Source of the DNA: Candidatus Protistibacter heckmannii
GTDB taxonomy: Bacteria > Pseudomonadota > Gammaproteobacteria > Burkholderiales > Burkholderiaceae
Length of the DNA: 64,000 bases
Reading direction: 5' to 3'
Assembly: GCA_025050535.1 (NCBI GenBank)
Contig: JALBVF010000011.1
Coordinates: 1-64,000, forward strand
Made by a program: the position numbers and the translations under genes. This document shows positions 30,578-43,070 of this stretch, piece by piece. Under the pieces are notes generated by a model. That model searched no databases, was not told the DNA's origin, and saw nothing but the letters and a program-made list of their open reading frames with translations. Every line of letters begins with the position of its first letter. Within the stretch, counting starts at the first letter, position 1.

Positions 30578-31599
30578 GTGCCCTTCCGTCATCAGTCTGA
30601 AACCAAACTTCCCTCCCCGCTTTCCCCTCCTCCGCCGCCGAACTGTCCGGCCAGCATCCGGGCGCTTCCCGCGCTGGCGTCCTCGCGGCCTGCGCCCTGG
30701 CCGCGGCCCTGCTCGCCGGCTGCGGCGACAAGGCCAGCGCGCCCCCGGGTGGCGCGCCCGAAGTCACCATCTACACCGTCCAGCCGGCCGCCATCGTCTC
30801 CGCCACTGAGCTGCCCCAGCCGCGTCGAGGCGCTGCGCACCGCGCAGGTCCGCGCGCGCCGAGGCCCTGGCGGCCACCGCCCGCCAGAAGGCCGCGCGCT
30901 ACAAGCCTCTGGTCGAGACCAATGCGGTAAGCAAGCAGGAATTCGACGACGCCGTCGCCCAGGCCGCCCAGACCGAGGCCGATGTGGCCGCCGCCAAGGG
31001 CGGCCCTGGTGGGCCAGGGCGAGGCCACGCAGCTCGCGCTGATCCAGCAGCTCGACAGCGTCTACGTCAACTTCGTGCAGTCGGCCACCGATCTGGCGCG
31101 CCTCAAGCGCGCGATGAGTCAGGGTAAGCTCAAGAGCCTGTCCAACGAACAGATGGGCATTGGCCTGATGATGGAGGGCGGCACGCCGTATCCGCTGCAG
31201 GGCAAGCTGCTGTTCTCCGACATCAGCGTCGATCCGGGCACCGGCTCGATCACGCTGCGCGCGCAGTTCCCCAATCACAAGCACGACCTGCTACCCGGCA
31301 TGTACGCCCGCGTGAAGCTCAAACTCGGCGTGGACGAGAAGGTGCTGGCGGTGCCGCAGCAGGCGGTGAGCCGCAATGCGCTGGGCGCGTCGGTGTTCAT
31401 GGTCGGCGCGGACGGCAAGGTGAACGTGCGCCCGGTCAAGGCCGACGCCGCCTACGGCGACAAATGGATCATCAGCGACGGGCTGGCCGCCGGCGAGCGC
31501 GTGATCGTCGAAGGCCTGAAAAAGGTCAAGTCCGGCGCCTAGGTCAAGGCGAACGAAGCCGCGCCCAAGCCGGCCGCCGCCCCGACCGACAAGAAGTAG
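30578..31599 (+). pseudogene. Broken RND efflux adaptor (AcrA/MexA-like membrane fusion protein)
   Basis: The gene probably began at GTG 30578 (VPFRHQSETK). The frame shifts near 30627 into a lipoprotein signal (LAAALLAGCGDK), then again near 30815 (RVEALRTAQVRAR). About 60 residues of the lipoyl domain are missing before ARYKPLVETNAVSKQEFDD. A second gap joins VAAAKAAL to VGQGEATQLALIQQLD. The C-terminal beta domains (31000-31540) are preserved up to a TAG at 31540-31542, 19 codons before the natural TAG at 31597. The parent linked an AcrB-type pump to its outer-membrane channel. Confidence 0.82.
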
Positions 31600-31667
31600 G
31601 CGCCGCCGGGACCGCAGCCGCGCCGACGCGCCTTCAAGACAACCATCACCGAACGGATTTTCCGTAA

Positions 31668-34665
31668 ATGGCCAAATTTTTCATCGACCGCCCGATCTTC
31701 GCCTGGGTGATCGCCCTGATGATCATGCTCGCCGGCGCCCTCGCGGTGCGCGGCCTGCCGATCGCCCAATATCCGAGCATCGCGCCGCCCCAGGTGGCGG
31801 TGACGGCGACCTATGGCGGCGCTTCCGCCAAGCCCCTGGAAGAATCGGTCACCACCGTGATCGAACAGGAGATGAACGGCCTGGACGGGCTGCTCTACGT
31901 GGAATCGAACAGCGAATCCTCGGGCCTCGCCACCATCACCCTGACCTTCCAGCCGGTCACCGATCCGAACATCGCCCATGTGCAGGTGCAGAACCGCCTC
32001 AAGCGCGTAGAAGCGCGCCTGCCCGACGACGTGCGCAACCGCGGCGTGCTGATCGACAAGGCGACCCGCAACTACCTGATGTTCATCACCCTGTCCTCCA
32101 CCGACGGCAAGATGAGCGACGTGGACCTGGGCAACTACGCGGCCGCGAGCATTCTCGATCCGATCCGCCGCGTGAAGGGCGTGGGCACGGCCGACCTCTT
32201 CGGCACCGAATACGCAATGCGCATCTGGCTGAACATGGCCAAACTCACCGGCTACAACCTCTCGCCCGGCGACGTGGCCGCCGCCATCCGCGAGAAGAAC
32301 GTGCAGATGACGGCAGGCGAACTCGGCGGCCTGCCCGCCGCCAAGGCCATCAGCTCAACGCCACGGTGCTCGGCCAGAGCCGCCTGTCCTCGCCCGAGCA
32401 GTTCACCAACATCCTGATCAAGGTCAATCCCGACGGCTCGCGAGTGAAACTATGCGACGTTGCCATGGTGGAGCTGGCCGGCAGCGACTACGGGACCCAG
32501 GCGCGCATCAACGGCAAGCTCTCGGCGGCCATCGCCATCAAGACCACGCCCACCGCCAACGCGCTCGAGACCGCCAACCTGATCAAGGCCAAGATCGCCG
32601 AGCTGTCCAAGTACTTCCCGGCCGGCGTGCAATACGACATCCCCTACGACACCTCGCTGTTCGTGAACATCTCGATCGAGGAAGTGGTCAAGACCCTGGT
32701 CGAGGTGGTGGTGCTGGTGTTCCTGGTGATGTACCTGTTCCTGCAGAACTTCCGCGCCACGATCATCCCGACCATCGTCGTGCCGGTGGCGCTCTCGGGC
32801 ACCTTCATCGCGCTGATGGCCTTCGGCTTCTCGATCAATGTGCTCACGCTGTTCGGCATGGTGCTGGCCATCGGTATCCTGGTGGACGACGCCATCGTGG
32901 TCGTGGAGAACGTCGAGCGCATCATGGCCGAGGAAGGCCTGGGGCCTCTCGACGCCACGCGCAAGGCCATGGGCCAGATCACCAACGCGCTGGTCGGCAT
33001 CACCCTGGTGCTGGTCGCGGCGTTCGTGCCGATGGCCTTCTTCGGCGGCTCGGTGGGCACGATATACCGGCAATTCTCGCTGTCGATGATCTCCGCCATG
33101 CTCTTATCGGTGTTGATGGCGCTCACGCTCACGCCCGCGCTGTGCGCCACGCTGCTCAAGCCCATTCCCAAGGGCAACCACGAGGTCAAGCGCGGCTTCT
33201 TCATCTGGTTCAACCGCACCTTCAACCGCAGCAGCGACAGCTACCAGGGCGCCGTGCGCAAGATCCTCACGCGCACCACGCCCTATCTGATCGTCTACGT
33301 GGTGATCGTCGCCGCGGTCGGCTTCCTGTTCACGCGCAGGCCCTCCTCCTTCCTGCCTGAAGAGGACCAGGGCTACTTCCTCACCTCCATCTCCCTGCCG
33401 CTGGGCGCCACGCGCGAACGCAGCCGCGAGATCATCAAGCAGGTCGAGGACTACTACCTGAGCCAGACGGACGCGGTGGACAAGCTCGTCACCGTGGCTG
33501 GCTTCAGCTTCTCGGGCCGCGGCCAGAACAACGCCATCGCCTTCGTCAAGCTCAAGGACTGGAACGAGCGCGGCGCAAAGGACAACGTCAAGCCCCTGAT
33601 CGGCCGCGCCTTCGGCTTCTTCTCGCGGCTGCGCGACGCGATCATCTTCCCGATCAATCCGCCGCCGATTCCCGAGCTGGGCACCTCCTCGGGCTTCGAC
33701 TTCCGCCTGCAGGACCGCTCCGGCGCCGGCCATGAAAAGCTGATGGAAGCGCGCAACATGCTGCTGGGCCTGTCACGCTCCAATCCGTCCCTGGCCGGCG
33801 TGTGCCACGAGGGCCTGGAAGACACGCCGCAGTACCAGGTGGACATCGACCAGGAAAAGGCCCGTGCCCTTGGCCTCTCGCTCACCGACGTCAACAACAC
33901 CCTGTCCATCGCCTTCGGATCAGTCTACGTCAACGACTTCACCCGCGCCGGCCGCGTGCGGCGTGTGATCGTCCAGGCGCAGCCCGAGGAGCGCATGCTG
34001 CCGCAGGACATCGGCAAGCTTTACGTGCGCAACAACGTCGGTTCGATGGTGCCCTTCTCGTCCTTCGCCAGCGCGCACTGGATCGTCGGCTCGCCGTGCC
34101 TGGAGCGCTACAACGGCTTCCCCTCGGTGAAGATCGTGGGCAACGCTGCGCCCGGCCACAGCACCGGCGAGGCGATGGCCGAGCTGGAAAAGATCTTCAT
34201 CCGGCTGCCGCCGGGCTTCGGCTAAAAATTCTCCGGCATGTCCTATGAGGAACGGCTCTCGGGCCAGCAGGCGCCGGCGCTGTTCGCGCTGTTCATCGTC
34301 GTCTTCCTGTGCCTCGCGGCGCTCTATGAGAGATGGTCGATCCCGTTCTAATTGATGCTGGTGGTGCCGCTCGGCGTGCTCGGCTCGCTGCTGCTAGCCA
34401 GAACGCGCGGACTGCCCGACGACGTGTACTTCAGGAGGGCCTGCTGGCGATCATCGGCCTGTCCACCAAGAACGCGATCCTGATCATCGAGTTCACCAAG
34501 GACCTCGTGGCCCAGGGCCGCGACGTGGTCTCGGCAACGCTCGAGGCGGTGCACCTGCGACTGCGTCCGATCATCATGAACTCCATGGCCTTCGTGCTCG
34601 GCGTGGCGCCGCTCGCCATCGCGCGCGGCGCCGGCTCCGCCAGCCAGCAGGCCATCGGCACGGGC
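31668..34665 (+). pseudogene. Broken RND efflux pump (AcrB/MexB-like, HAE1 family)
   Basis: The start (MAKFFIDRPIFAWVIAL) and long stretches match hydrophobe/amphiphile RND pumps, including the transmembrane proton-relay segment GILVDDAIVVVENVERI. Lesions run in order: a frameshift near 32350, TAA at 34223-34225, TAA at 34349-34351, a one-base loss near 34432 (FQEGLL became FRR) and loss of the C-terminus. The last helices are replaced near 34668 by the signal peptide of the next gene. The parent exported drugs or detergents from the inner membrane with proton exchange. The open piece from 32366 to 34225 alone cannot form a pump. Confidence 0.88.
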
Positions 34666-35728
34666 GCGGCGCTCGCCGCGCTGGCCCTGGCCGGCTGCAC
34701 GCTCGCGCCGACCTACGAGCGCCCCGGTGGCCGCGGACTTCAGCAACAGCCTGATCAAGGCCGGCGCCGAAGCCGCCGGCGACAAGACTGCGGCCAAACT
34801 GCCCTGGAAGCAGTACTTCGGCGATGTGCGCATGCAGGCCCTGGTCGAGCTGGCGCTCGCCAACAACCGCGACTTGCGCGTGGCCGTGCTCAACATCGAG
34901 CAGGCCCAGTAAAGCATCAGACGCGCCGACCTGCTGCCCACGATCAACGGCGCCGCCAGAGGCACGCGCTCGCGCACGCCGGCTGACGTGTCGGTCACGC
35001 GCAGCACGCTGATCTCCACCAACTACAGCGCGGGCCTATCGGTCAGCAGCTTCGAGCTCAACCTCTTCGGCCGAGTGCGCAGCAACAGCAACGCCGCGAT
35101 GGCCTCCTATCTCGCCACGGCGGCGGCGCAGCACGCGGTGCGCCTGTCGCTGATCACCGAAGTGGTCAAGGTCTATCTGAACGCGCGTGCGCTCAAGGAG
35201 CAGCTCGACCTCGCGCTGCGCACCCTGACCTCGCGCGAGGACGGCTACAAGCTCACCGAGCAGCGCTTCGACAACGGCGCCTCCTCCGCACTCGACCTGC
35301 AGGCCTCCGAGACCCTGCTGTATCAGGCGCGCGGCGACGCCGCCAGCCTCACGCGCTCGGCGGCGCAGGCCGAGAACGCCCTGGTGGTGCTGCTCGGCGC
35401 GGCGCGCGCGACCTTCTTCCCGCGCATCCTGATCACCGCCAGCGTCTCGCAGCTGGCCTGGTCCTTCGCGCCTAGCCTCACGCTGCCGATCTTCGACTTC
35501 GGCCGCAACATGGCCAATCTCGACGTGGCCGAGGTGCGCAAGAACATCGGCGTGGCCCAGTACGAGAAGACCATCCAGACCGCCTTCCGTGAAGTGGCCG
35601 ACGCCCTGGCGGGCCGCGCCACGCTCGACGACCAGCTCGCCGCCGCCGAAGGCTAGACGAAGTCCGAGCTCGAACGCAAGCGCCTGGTGGAGCAGCGCTT
35701 CGCCAACGGCATCGCCGGCGCGCTCTGA
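34666..35728 (+). pseudogene. Broken outer-membrane efflux factor (OprM/NodT-like)
   Basis: The sequence begins directly at a lipoprotein signal ([18 protein letters not shown]) fused to the pump remnant. The frame shifts near 34730 ([13 protein letters not shown]), a TAA stands at 34910-34912, and a TAG at 35654-35656. LLGAARATFFP shows that about 50 family residues between two similar GAARA-type sites are missing. It ends at TGA 35726-35728, short of the usual C-terminus. The parent was a trimeric outer-membrane tunnel for the upstream pump. Confidence 0.82.
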
Positions 35729-35828
35729 AACTGATCGGGAGTTCCTTGTCCTGGCTATAGAATTGGGGGTTACGTAAGATCGGCGCCGGCCCGGCGTTCA
35801 ACGAGATCAGAACAAGGATCCCCTCCCG

Positions 35829-36793
35829 ATGAAATTCAAAGTCTCCCGCAAGCAGGCGCTGATCGGCCTGCTCGTCGTGGCCGTGCTCGGCGCCGGCGGA
35901 ACGTGGTACTACTTCCATCAGCAGGAGGCCGGCAAGACCACGGCGCAGGGAGGACCCGGAGGCTTCGGCGGTCCGGGAGGCCCGGGCGGTCCCGGCGGCA
36001 TGCGCAACCGGCCGATGTCGGTCGTGGCGGCCACCGTGAAGACCGGGGACATCGTCGTCACGCAGACCGCTCTGGGCACGGTCACGCCGCGCAACGTGGT
36101 CACCGTGAGTTCGCGCGTGGACGGCGAACTCACCCACGTCTATTTCAAGGAAGGCGAGGAAGTCGAGGCCGGCCAACTGCTCGCCGAGATCGATCCGCGC
36201 AGCTTCCAGGGCGCGCTCGACCGCGACCGCGCCCTGCTGCGCAACGCCGAACTCGACCTGCAGCGCTACAAGACGCTGATGTAGCAGGACTCCATCTCCA
36301 AGCAGACCCTCGACATGCAGGAAGCCCTGGTGCGCCAGTACCAGGGCTTCCTGCTCGCCGACCATGGCCAGGTGGATCCCGCCAAGCTGCAGCTCGACTA
36401 CACGCGCGTGATCGCGCCGATCACCGTGGCCTTCACCATTACCCAGGATCAGCTGCCCGTCTTCGACCAGCGCCTCAAGGCGGCCAAGGCCGCCGAAAAC
36501 AGCACCAAGCCCGGCGCGGCCGGCCCGCGCGCGGGCGGCAGCTCGTATGCGGCCACGCTGGCCTTGGGCGACGCCGGCGGCACGAGCGGCCAGGGCATGT
36601 CCGGCATGGGCTCGGTGCGCCAGGGCGCGGGCGGCGACCGCCCATGGGCCGGCGGACAGCGGCCAGGCGCATGCGCTCAGGCGGGTGCGCAAGCCGGCGG
36701 CCAGGCGCGGCCGCCGTCGCCCCCATCGACGAGGAACGCAGGAAAGCCTGGATGGAGAAGAAAGCCCAGCGGGAAGCCGCGCAGCGGGCCTGA
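35829..36793 (+). pseudogene. mdtA: Broken MdtA-type efflux adaptor
   Basis: From ATG 35829 the product has an N-terminal membrane anchor (ALIGLLVVAVLGAGGTWYY), a glycine/proline-rich linker, and the first half of the lipoyl/hairpin region (VSSRVDGELTHVYFKEG). TAG at 36282-36284 stops it. Later, TRVIAPI joins straight to TVAFTITQDQLP, a deletion of about 35 family residues, and a further portion of the beta-barrel domain is gone. The likely C-terminus (EERRKAWMEKKAQREAAQ) is in a different frame and ends at 36793. Gene order with mdtB, mdtC and an outer-membrane factor supports the name. Confidence 0.82.
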
Positions 36794-36820
36794 CAGCAAT
36801 AAGCGCAAGAGGACGCGTCC

Positions 36821-39800
36821 ATGAATCCCTCGCGCATCTTCATCCTCCGGCCAGTCGCCACCTCGCTGCTGATGGTAGCGATCCTGCTGGCCAGCCTGAT
36901 CGCCTACCGCATCCTGCCGGTGTCCTCGCTGCCGGAGGTCGACTATCCGACCATCCAGGTGGTGACGCTCTATCCTGGCGCCAGCCCCGACGTGACCACC
37001 TCCTCCATCACCGCGCCGCTGGAGCGCCAGTTCGGCCAGATGCCTGGCCTGAACCAGATGTCCTCGGTGAGCTCGGGTGGCGCTTCGGTGATCGTGCTTC
37101 AGTTCAGCCTGGAGCTGGGCCTGGACATCGCCGAACAGGAAGTGCAGGCCGCCATCAACGCGGCGAGCAATCTGCTGCCGGCCGGACCTGCCCGCGCCGC
37201 CGATCTACAGCAAGGTCAACCCCGCCGACACGCCGGTGGTGACGCTGGCGATCACCTCGGACACGCTGCCTCTGACCAAGGTCGAGGACCTGGTGGACAC
37301 GCGCCTGGCGCAGAAGATTTCGCAGTTGCCGGGCGTGGGCCTGGTGAGCCTCTCTGGCGGCCAGCGCCCCGCTGTGCGCATCCAGGCCAATTCCAAGGCC
37401 TGGCCCGCGCGCGGTCTTTCGCTCGACGACGTGCGCACCGCCATCGGCAACGCCAACGTCAACACCGCCAAGGGCAGCTTCGACGGCCTGGCGCACGCCT
37501 CCACCATCGATGCCAACGACCAGCTCAAGTCCGTCGACGAATACTGCAACCTCGTCATCGCCTACAAGAACGGCGCGCCGATCCGGCTCTCCGACGTGGC
37601 CGACATGATCGACGCGGGGGAGAACATCCGCCTGGGCGCCTGGGCCGACACCAGCCCGGCCATCATCCTGAACATCCAGCGCCAGCCCGGCACCAACGTG
37701 ATCGAGGTGGTCAACCGCGTCAAGCAGTTTCTGCCCCAGCTCTCGGCCACGCTGCCCGCCTCGGTGCGCGACGTGCAGTTCGAGCTGCTGCTCTCCGTGG
37801 CCCTGGTGGTGATGGTGATCTTCCTGTTCCTGCGCAGCGTGCCGGCGACGATCATCCCCAGCTTCGCCGTGCCGCTGTCGCTGGTGGGCACCTTCGGCAT
37901 CATGCAGCTCGCGGGCTTCTCGCTGAACAATCTCTCGCTGATGGCGCTGACCATCGCCACGCGCTTCGTGGTGGACGACGCGATTGTCATGATCGAGAAC
38001 ATCTCGCGCTACATCGAGGAAGGTGAATCGCCGCTCGAGGCCTTGCCCAAGGCGCTCCAAGCAGATCGGCTTCACCATCATCTCGCTGACGGTGTTGCTG
38101 ATCCCGCTACTCTTCATGGGCGACGTGGTGGGCCGGCTGTTCCGCGAATTCGCGATCACGCTGGCGGTGTCGATCATCATCTCGGCCGTGGTCTCGCTCA
38201 CGCTCACGCCCATGCTCTGCTCCAAGCTGCTGCGCCACATCCCCGAGGCGGAGCAGGGCCGCTTCTATCACAAGAGTGGCGAAATCTTCGAGCGCATCAT
38301 CGGCGCCTACGGCCGCACCCTGGGCTGGGTGCTGGACCGCCAGAAGTCGACGCTGCTGGTGGCCGTCGCCACCCTAGCGCTCACGGTGCTGCTCTACGTC
38401 TTCATCCCCAAGGGCTTTTTCCCGAGCCAGGACACCGGCCTGATCCAGGGCATCTCCGAAGCCTCGCAGGGCGTCTCCTACGGCGCGATATCGCAGGGCC
38501 AGCAGGCGCTGGCCGACGCGTTGCTCAAGGATCCGGACGTGGAGAGAGTGTCCTCCTTCATCGGCGTGGACGGCACCAACGCCACGCTCAACAGCGGCCG
38601 CATGCTGATCAACCTCAAGCCGAACGGAAGCCGTGCGAGCGTGCAGAAGAGCACCCCACGGCTGCAGGCGCTGGCGGACAAGGTGGCCGGCGTACGCCTC
38701 TATCTGCAGCCGGTTCAGGATCTGACCATCGAGGACCAGGTGAGCCGCACGCAGTATCACTTCACCGTCGAGGACGCCAATCCCGAGGAATTCGGAACCT
38801 GGGTGCCCAAGCTGGTCGACAAGCTCTCCACCCTGCCCGAGCTGGCCGACCTCGCCATCGACTACCAGGACCGCGGCCTGCAGGCCTATGTGGAGATCGA
38901 CCGCGACAGCGCCGCGCGCCTGGGCGTGACGGTGGTGGCGGTGGACAACGCGCTGTACAACGCCTTCGGACAGCGCCTGATCTCGACCATCTTCACGCAG
39001 ACCAACCAATACCGCGTGATGCTCGAATCCAAGGCCGGAACGGGCATCGGCCCCGACTTGCTCAACGACATCTACGTCGCCTCGACCGCCGGCCAGCAGG
39101 TGCCTCTCAACGCCGTGGCGCGCATCCAGGAGCGCTACGCCTCGCTGTCGATCAACCACCAGGGCCAGTTCCCCGGCCTCGACCATCTTCTTCAACCTCG
39201 GCGGCAAGGCTTCCCTGGGCGAGGCGGTCAAGGCCATCGAGAAAGCCGAGGAGGAGATCGGCATGCCGGTCAGCATCGCCACGCGCTTCCAGGGCGAGGC
39301 GCTGGCCTTCAGCGCCTCGCTGGACAAAACGCTGCTGCTGATCCTGGCGGCGATCGTCACGATGTACATCGTGCTGGGCGTGCTCTACGAGAGCTACATC
39401 CATCCGGTGACGATCCTCTCCACCCTGCCCTCGGCGGGCGTGGGCACGCTGCTGGCGCTGCTGGTCTCGGGCAACGACCTGGGCATCATCCTGCTGATCG
39501 GCATCGTGAAGAAGAACGCGATCATGATGATCGACTTCGCGCTCGAGGCCGAACGCATCGAAGGCAAGGCGCCGTGCGACGCCATCCACGAGGCTTGCCT
39601 GCTGCGCCTGCGCCCCATCCTGATGACCACTATGGCGGCCCTGCTCGGCGCCCTGCCGCTGATGCTGGGCGGCGGCGTGGGCTCGGAGCTGCGCCATCCG
39701 CTGGGCATCACCATGGTCGGCGGCCTGCTGGTGAGTCAAGTGCTCACGCTCTACACCACGCCGGTGATCTATCTGGCCTTCGACCGCGGCTCGCGCCGCC

Positions 39801-39868
39801 TCAAGGCCTGGCGCGAACGCCGCGCGCAGGACGCCAAGACGGGCAAGGATGGCGTCCAGGGAGCCTGA
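36821..39868 (+). pseudogene. mdtB: Broken RND multidrug pump subunit MdtB
   Basis: The reconstructed protein of about 1015 residues has the MdtB start ([19 protein letters not shown]), the [19 protein letters not shown] helix, the [16 protein letters not shown] relay and the C-terminal [20 protein letters not shown]. Frameshifts occur near 37190, 38055 and 39183. Near 37770 a small in-frame deletion joins LPASV to RDVQFEL, removing about 15 family residues between two ASV sites. MdtB pairs with MdtC in a heterotrimeric inner-membrane pump; bile salts and novobiocin are known E. coli substrates. Confidence 0.88.
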
Positions 39869-39890
39869 GCCGGGCCGCGATCACACCGCG

Positions 39891-42800
39891 ATGAACATTT
39901 CCACGCCCTTTATCCACCGGCCGGTTGCCACGAACCTGCTGACCATCGCCATCCCGCTGGCCGGCATGGTGGCCTTCCGGCTGCTGCCGGTGGCGCCCCT
40001 GCCGCAGGTGGATTTCCCAACGATCTCGGTGTAGGCCAGCCTGTCCGGCGCCAGCCCCGAGACGATGGCGGCCACCGTCGCCACGCCGCTGGAGCGCGCC
40101 ATGGGCCGCATCGCCGGTGTGATGGAAATGACCTCCTCGAGCGCGCTCGGCTCCTCGCGCGTGACGCTGCAGTTCTACCTGAACCGCGACATCGACGGCG
40201 CCGCCAACGACGTGCAAGCCGCGATCAACGCGGCGCACACCCTGATGCCCTCGGGCATGCCGAGCAATCCGACCTACCGCAAGGTCAATCCGACCGACGT
40301 GCCGATCATGATCCTGAGCCTGACCTCGGATTCCATGACCCGCGCCCAGCTCTATGACGCGGCCTCCACCATCCTCGTGCAAAAGCTCGCCCAGGTGAGC
40401 GGCATCGGCCAGGTGACGGTGGGCGGCAGCTCGCTGCCGGCGGTGCGCGTCGAGGTCAATCCGATAGTGATTACACACTACGGCATCGGCTTCGAGGATA
40501 TCCGCGCGGCCATCGCTGCGACCAATGCCAACCGGCCCAAGGGCGCCAACGACCAGGCGAAGAAGGCGGCGGACTACATGCTGATAATCGTCGCCTACCG
40601 CAACAAGGCCACCGTACGGCTGCAGGACGTGGCGGAGGTGGTCGATTCGGTGGAAGACCTGCGCAACGGCGGAATCGCTGACGGCAAACCGGCCGTGCTG
40701 CTGGTGCTCAACCGCCAGCCTGGCGCCAACATCATCGAGACGGTGGACCGGGTGAAGGCCCTGCTTCCGCAGCTGCGCACCTCGATCCCGGAAGCCATCG
40801 ACTGAAGGTCTCGCTGGACCGCACGCCAACAATCCGCGCTTCGCTCAAGGAAGTGGAGCGCACGCTGGTGATCTCCATCGCCCTGGTGGTGATGGAGGTC
40901 TTCCTCTTCATCGGGAACGTGCGCGCCACGCTGATCCCGAGCATCGCCGTGCCGGTGTCGCTGATCAGCACCTTCGGCGTGATGTATCTCTGCGGCTTCT
41001 CGCTGAACAATCTGTCGCTGATGGCACTGACGGTGGCCACCGGATTCGTGGTGGACGACGCCATCGTCGTGCTCGAAGCCATCTCGCGGCGCATCGAGCA
41101 AGGTGCCAAGCCGCTGGATGCAGCCATCGCCGGCGCCAAGGAAGTGGGCTTCACGGTGCTGTCGATCAGCGTGTCGCTGGTGGCCGTGTTCATCCCCATC
41201 CTGCTGATGGGAGGCATCGTAGGCCGGCTGTTCCGCGAATTCTCGGTGACGCTGTCGGTGGCGATCGGCGTGTCGATGATCATCTCGCTCACCGCCACGC
41301 CCATGCTCTGCGCCAAGCTGCTCAAGCCGGCGAAGCACGGCGACGCGCCGCTCCCAGAGCCCGTCGTGCAATACAAGCCCACGCGGGACGCGCGCTGCGC
41401 CGCTTCTTGCGCCCCGTCCTGCGCATCACCCGGCTGGACCGCTTCCGGCTCGCCTGGCTCAATCCCGCGCGCCTGAGCCGCGGCCTGTTCGGCGGCATCC
41501 TGCGCGGCTACGAGGTCTCGCTGGACTTCGCGCTGCACCACAGCCTGCTGACCATGCTGACGCTGGCAGTGACCGTGGCGCTTAACGTCTACCTCTACAT
41601 CATCGTGCCCAAGGGCTTTTTCCCGCAGCAGGACACGGGCCGCATCGTCGGCAACATCCAGGCCGACCAGGCTTCCACCTTCCAGTCGATGCAGATCAAG
41701 CTGGCGCAGTTCATCGGTATCCTCAAGAGCGATCCGGAGGTGGAGAACGTGGTGGGTTTCACCGGCGGCGGCCAACGCAATTCGGGCTTCGTCTTCGTCA
41801 CGCTCAAGCCGATCGCCGAGCGCCAGGCCAGCGCCGACAAAGTCATCGCCCGGCTGCGCTGCAAGCTCAACATCGTGGCCGGCGTGAGCCTCTTCCTGCA
41901 GGCGGTGCAGGACATCCGCATCGGCGGACACATAGGCAATGCGCAGTACCAGTATACGCTGCTCGGCGACAACCTCGAGGAGTTGCGTCTCTGGGGGCCG
42001 CGCATCCGCTTCGCGATGATCGATCTGCCCGAGCTGGTCGACGTGAACATCGACGCCCAGGACAAGGGCCTGCAGGCCACGCTCACGATCGACCGCGACA
42101 ACGCCGCGCGCCTGGGCCTGACTACCAAGCTGATCGACACCACCCTGGGCGACGCCTTCGGCCAGCGCCAGGTGTCCACCATCTACAACCCGCTGAACCA
42201 GTACCACGTGATCCTGGAAGTGGCGCCGCGCTACTGGCAGAGCTTCGAGACGCTCAAGCAGATCTACGTGAGCACCACAGCGCCGCCGGCGACTTCCTCC
42301 TTCACGGCGGGCGCGGCGCAGTCGATCTCCACCATCACCACGCCGATCACCGCCAACACCGGCGGCGCGACCACGTCCGCCCAGGTGCCGCTCTCGGCCT
42401 TCGCCAGATACAAGGCGACCAACACGCCGCTGGTGTTCAACCACCAGAGCCAGTTCGCCGCGACGACGATCTCCTTCAACCTGCCGCCCAACGTCTCGCT
42501 GGGCAACGCCTCGGAGGCGATCGCCAAGATGATGGAGCGCCTGAACGTGCCCAACACCGTGCGCGGCAGCTTCCAGGGCACCGCCAAGGCCTTCCAGGAT
42601 TCGCTCTCGAGCCAGCCCTGGCTGATCCTGGCGGCGCTGGTGACGGTGTACATCGTGTTGGGCATCCTCTACGAGAGCACCATCCATCCGGTCACGATCC
42701 TCTCCACTCTGCCCTCGGCGGGCATCGGCGCGCTGCTGGCGCTGATGATGTGCAACACGGAGTTCAGCATCATCGCGCTGATCGGCGTGATCCTGCTGAT

Positions 42801-43020
42801 CGGCATCGTCAAGAAGAACGCGATCATGATGACCACCATGGCCGCCATCCTCGGCGCGATCCCGTTGGCGATCGGCTCTGGCGACGGCGCCGAATTCCGC
42901 CGCCCGCTGGGCATCTCCATCGTCGGCGGCCTGGTGCTCAGCCAGCTGCTCACGCTCTACACCACGCCCGTGGTTTATCTTTACATGGAACGCTTCCACC
43001 TCTGGAAGGCCAAGACATGA
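39891..43020 (+). pseudogene. mdtC: Broken RND multidrug pump subunit MdtC
   Basis: The start [17 protein letters not shown] and the segment [16 protein letters not shown] identify the partner of MdtB. A TAG at 40032-40034 replaces the Gln after PTISV. Frameshifts lie near 40803 and 41395. Near 42835 NAIMM is followed at once by TTMAAILGA, an in-frame loss of 37 codons that are still present in the mdtB copy. The long clean stretch 41407-43020 shows that decay is patchy. It ends at TGA 43018-43020, 50 bases before the outer-membrane factor. Confidence 0.88.
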
Positions 43021-43070
43021 AGACCGACATCCCGCGCCGCGCGCGATAGCGCCCCTTCGCCCACATTCGC

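Noticed and set aside
35729..35828. Promoter and dyad (CGCCGG-C-CCGGCG) ahead of mdtA.
   Set aside because: A TATAGAAT-like -10 is present, but no -35 lies at proper spacing, and the dyad is of a type expected in GC-rich DNA.
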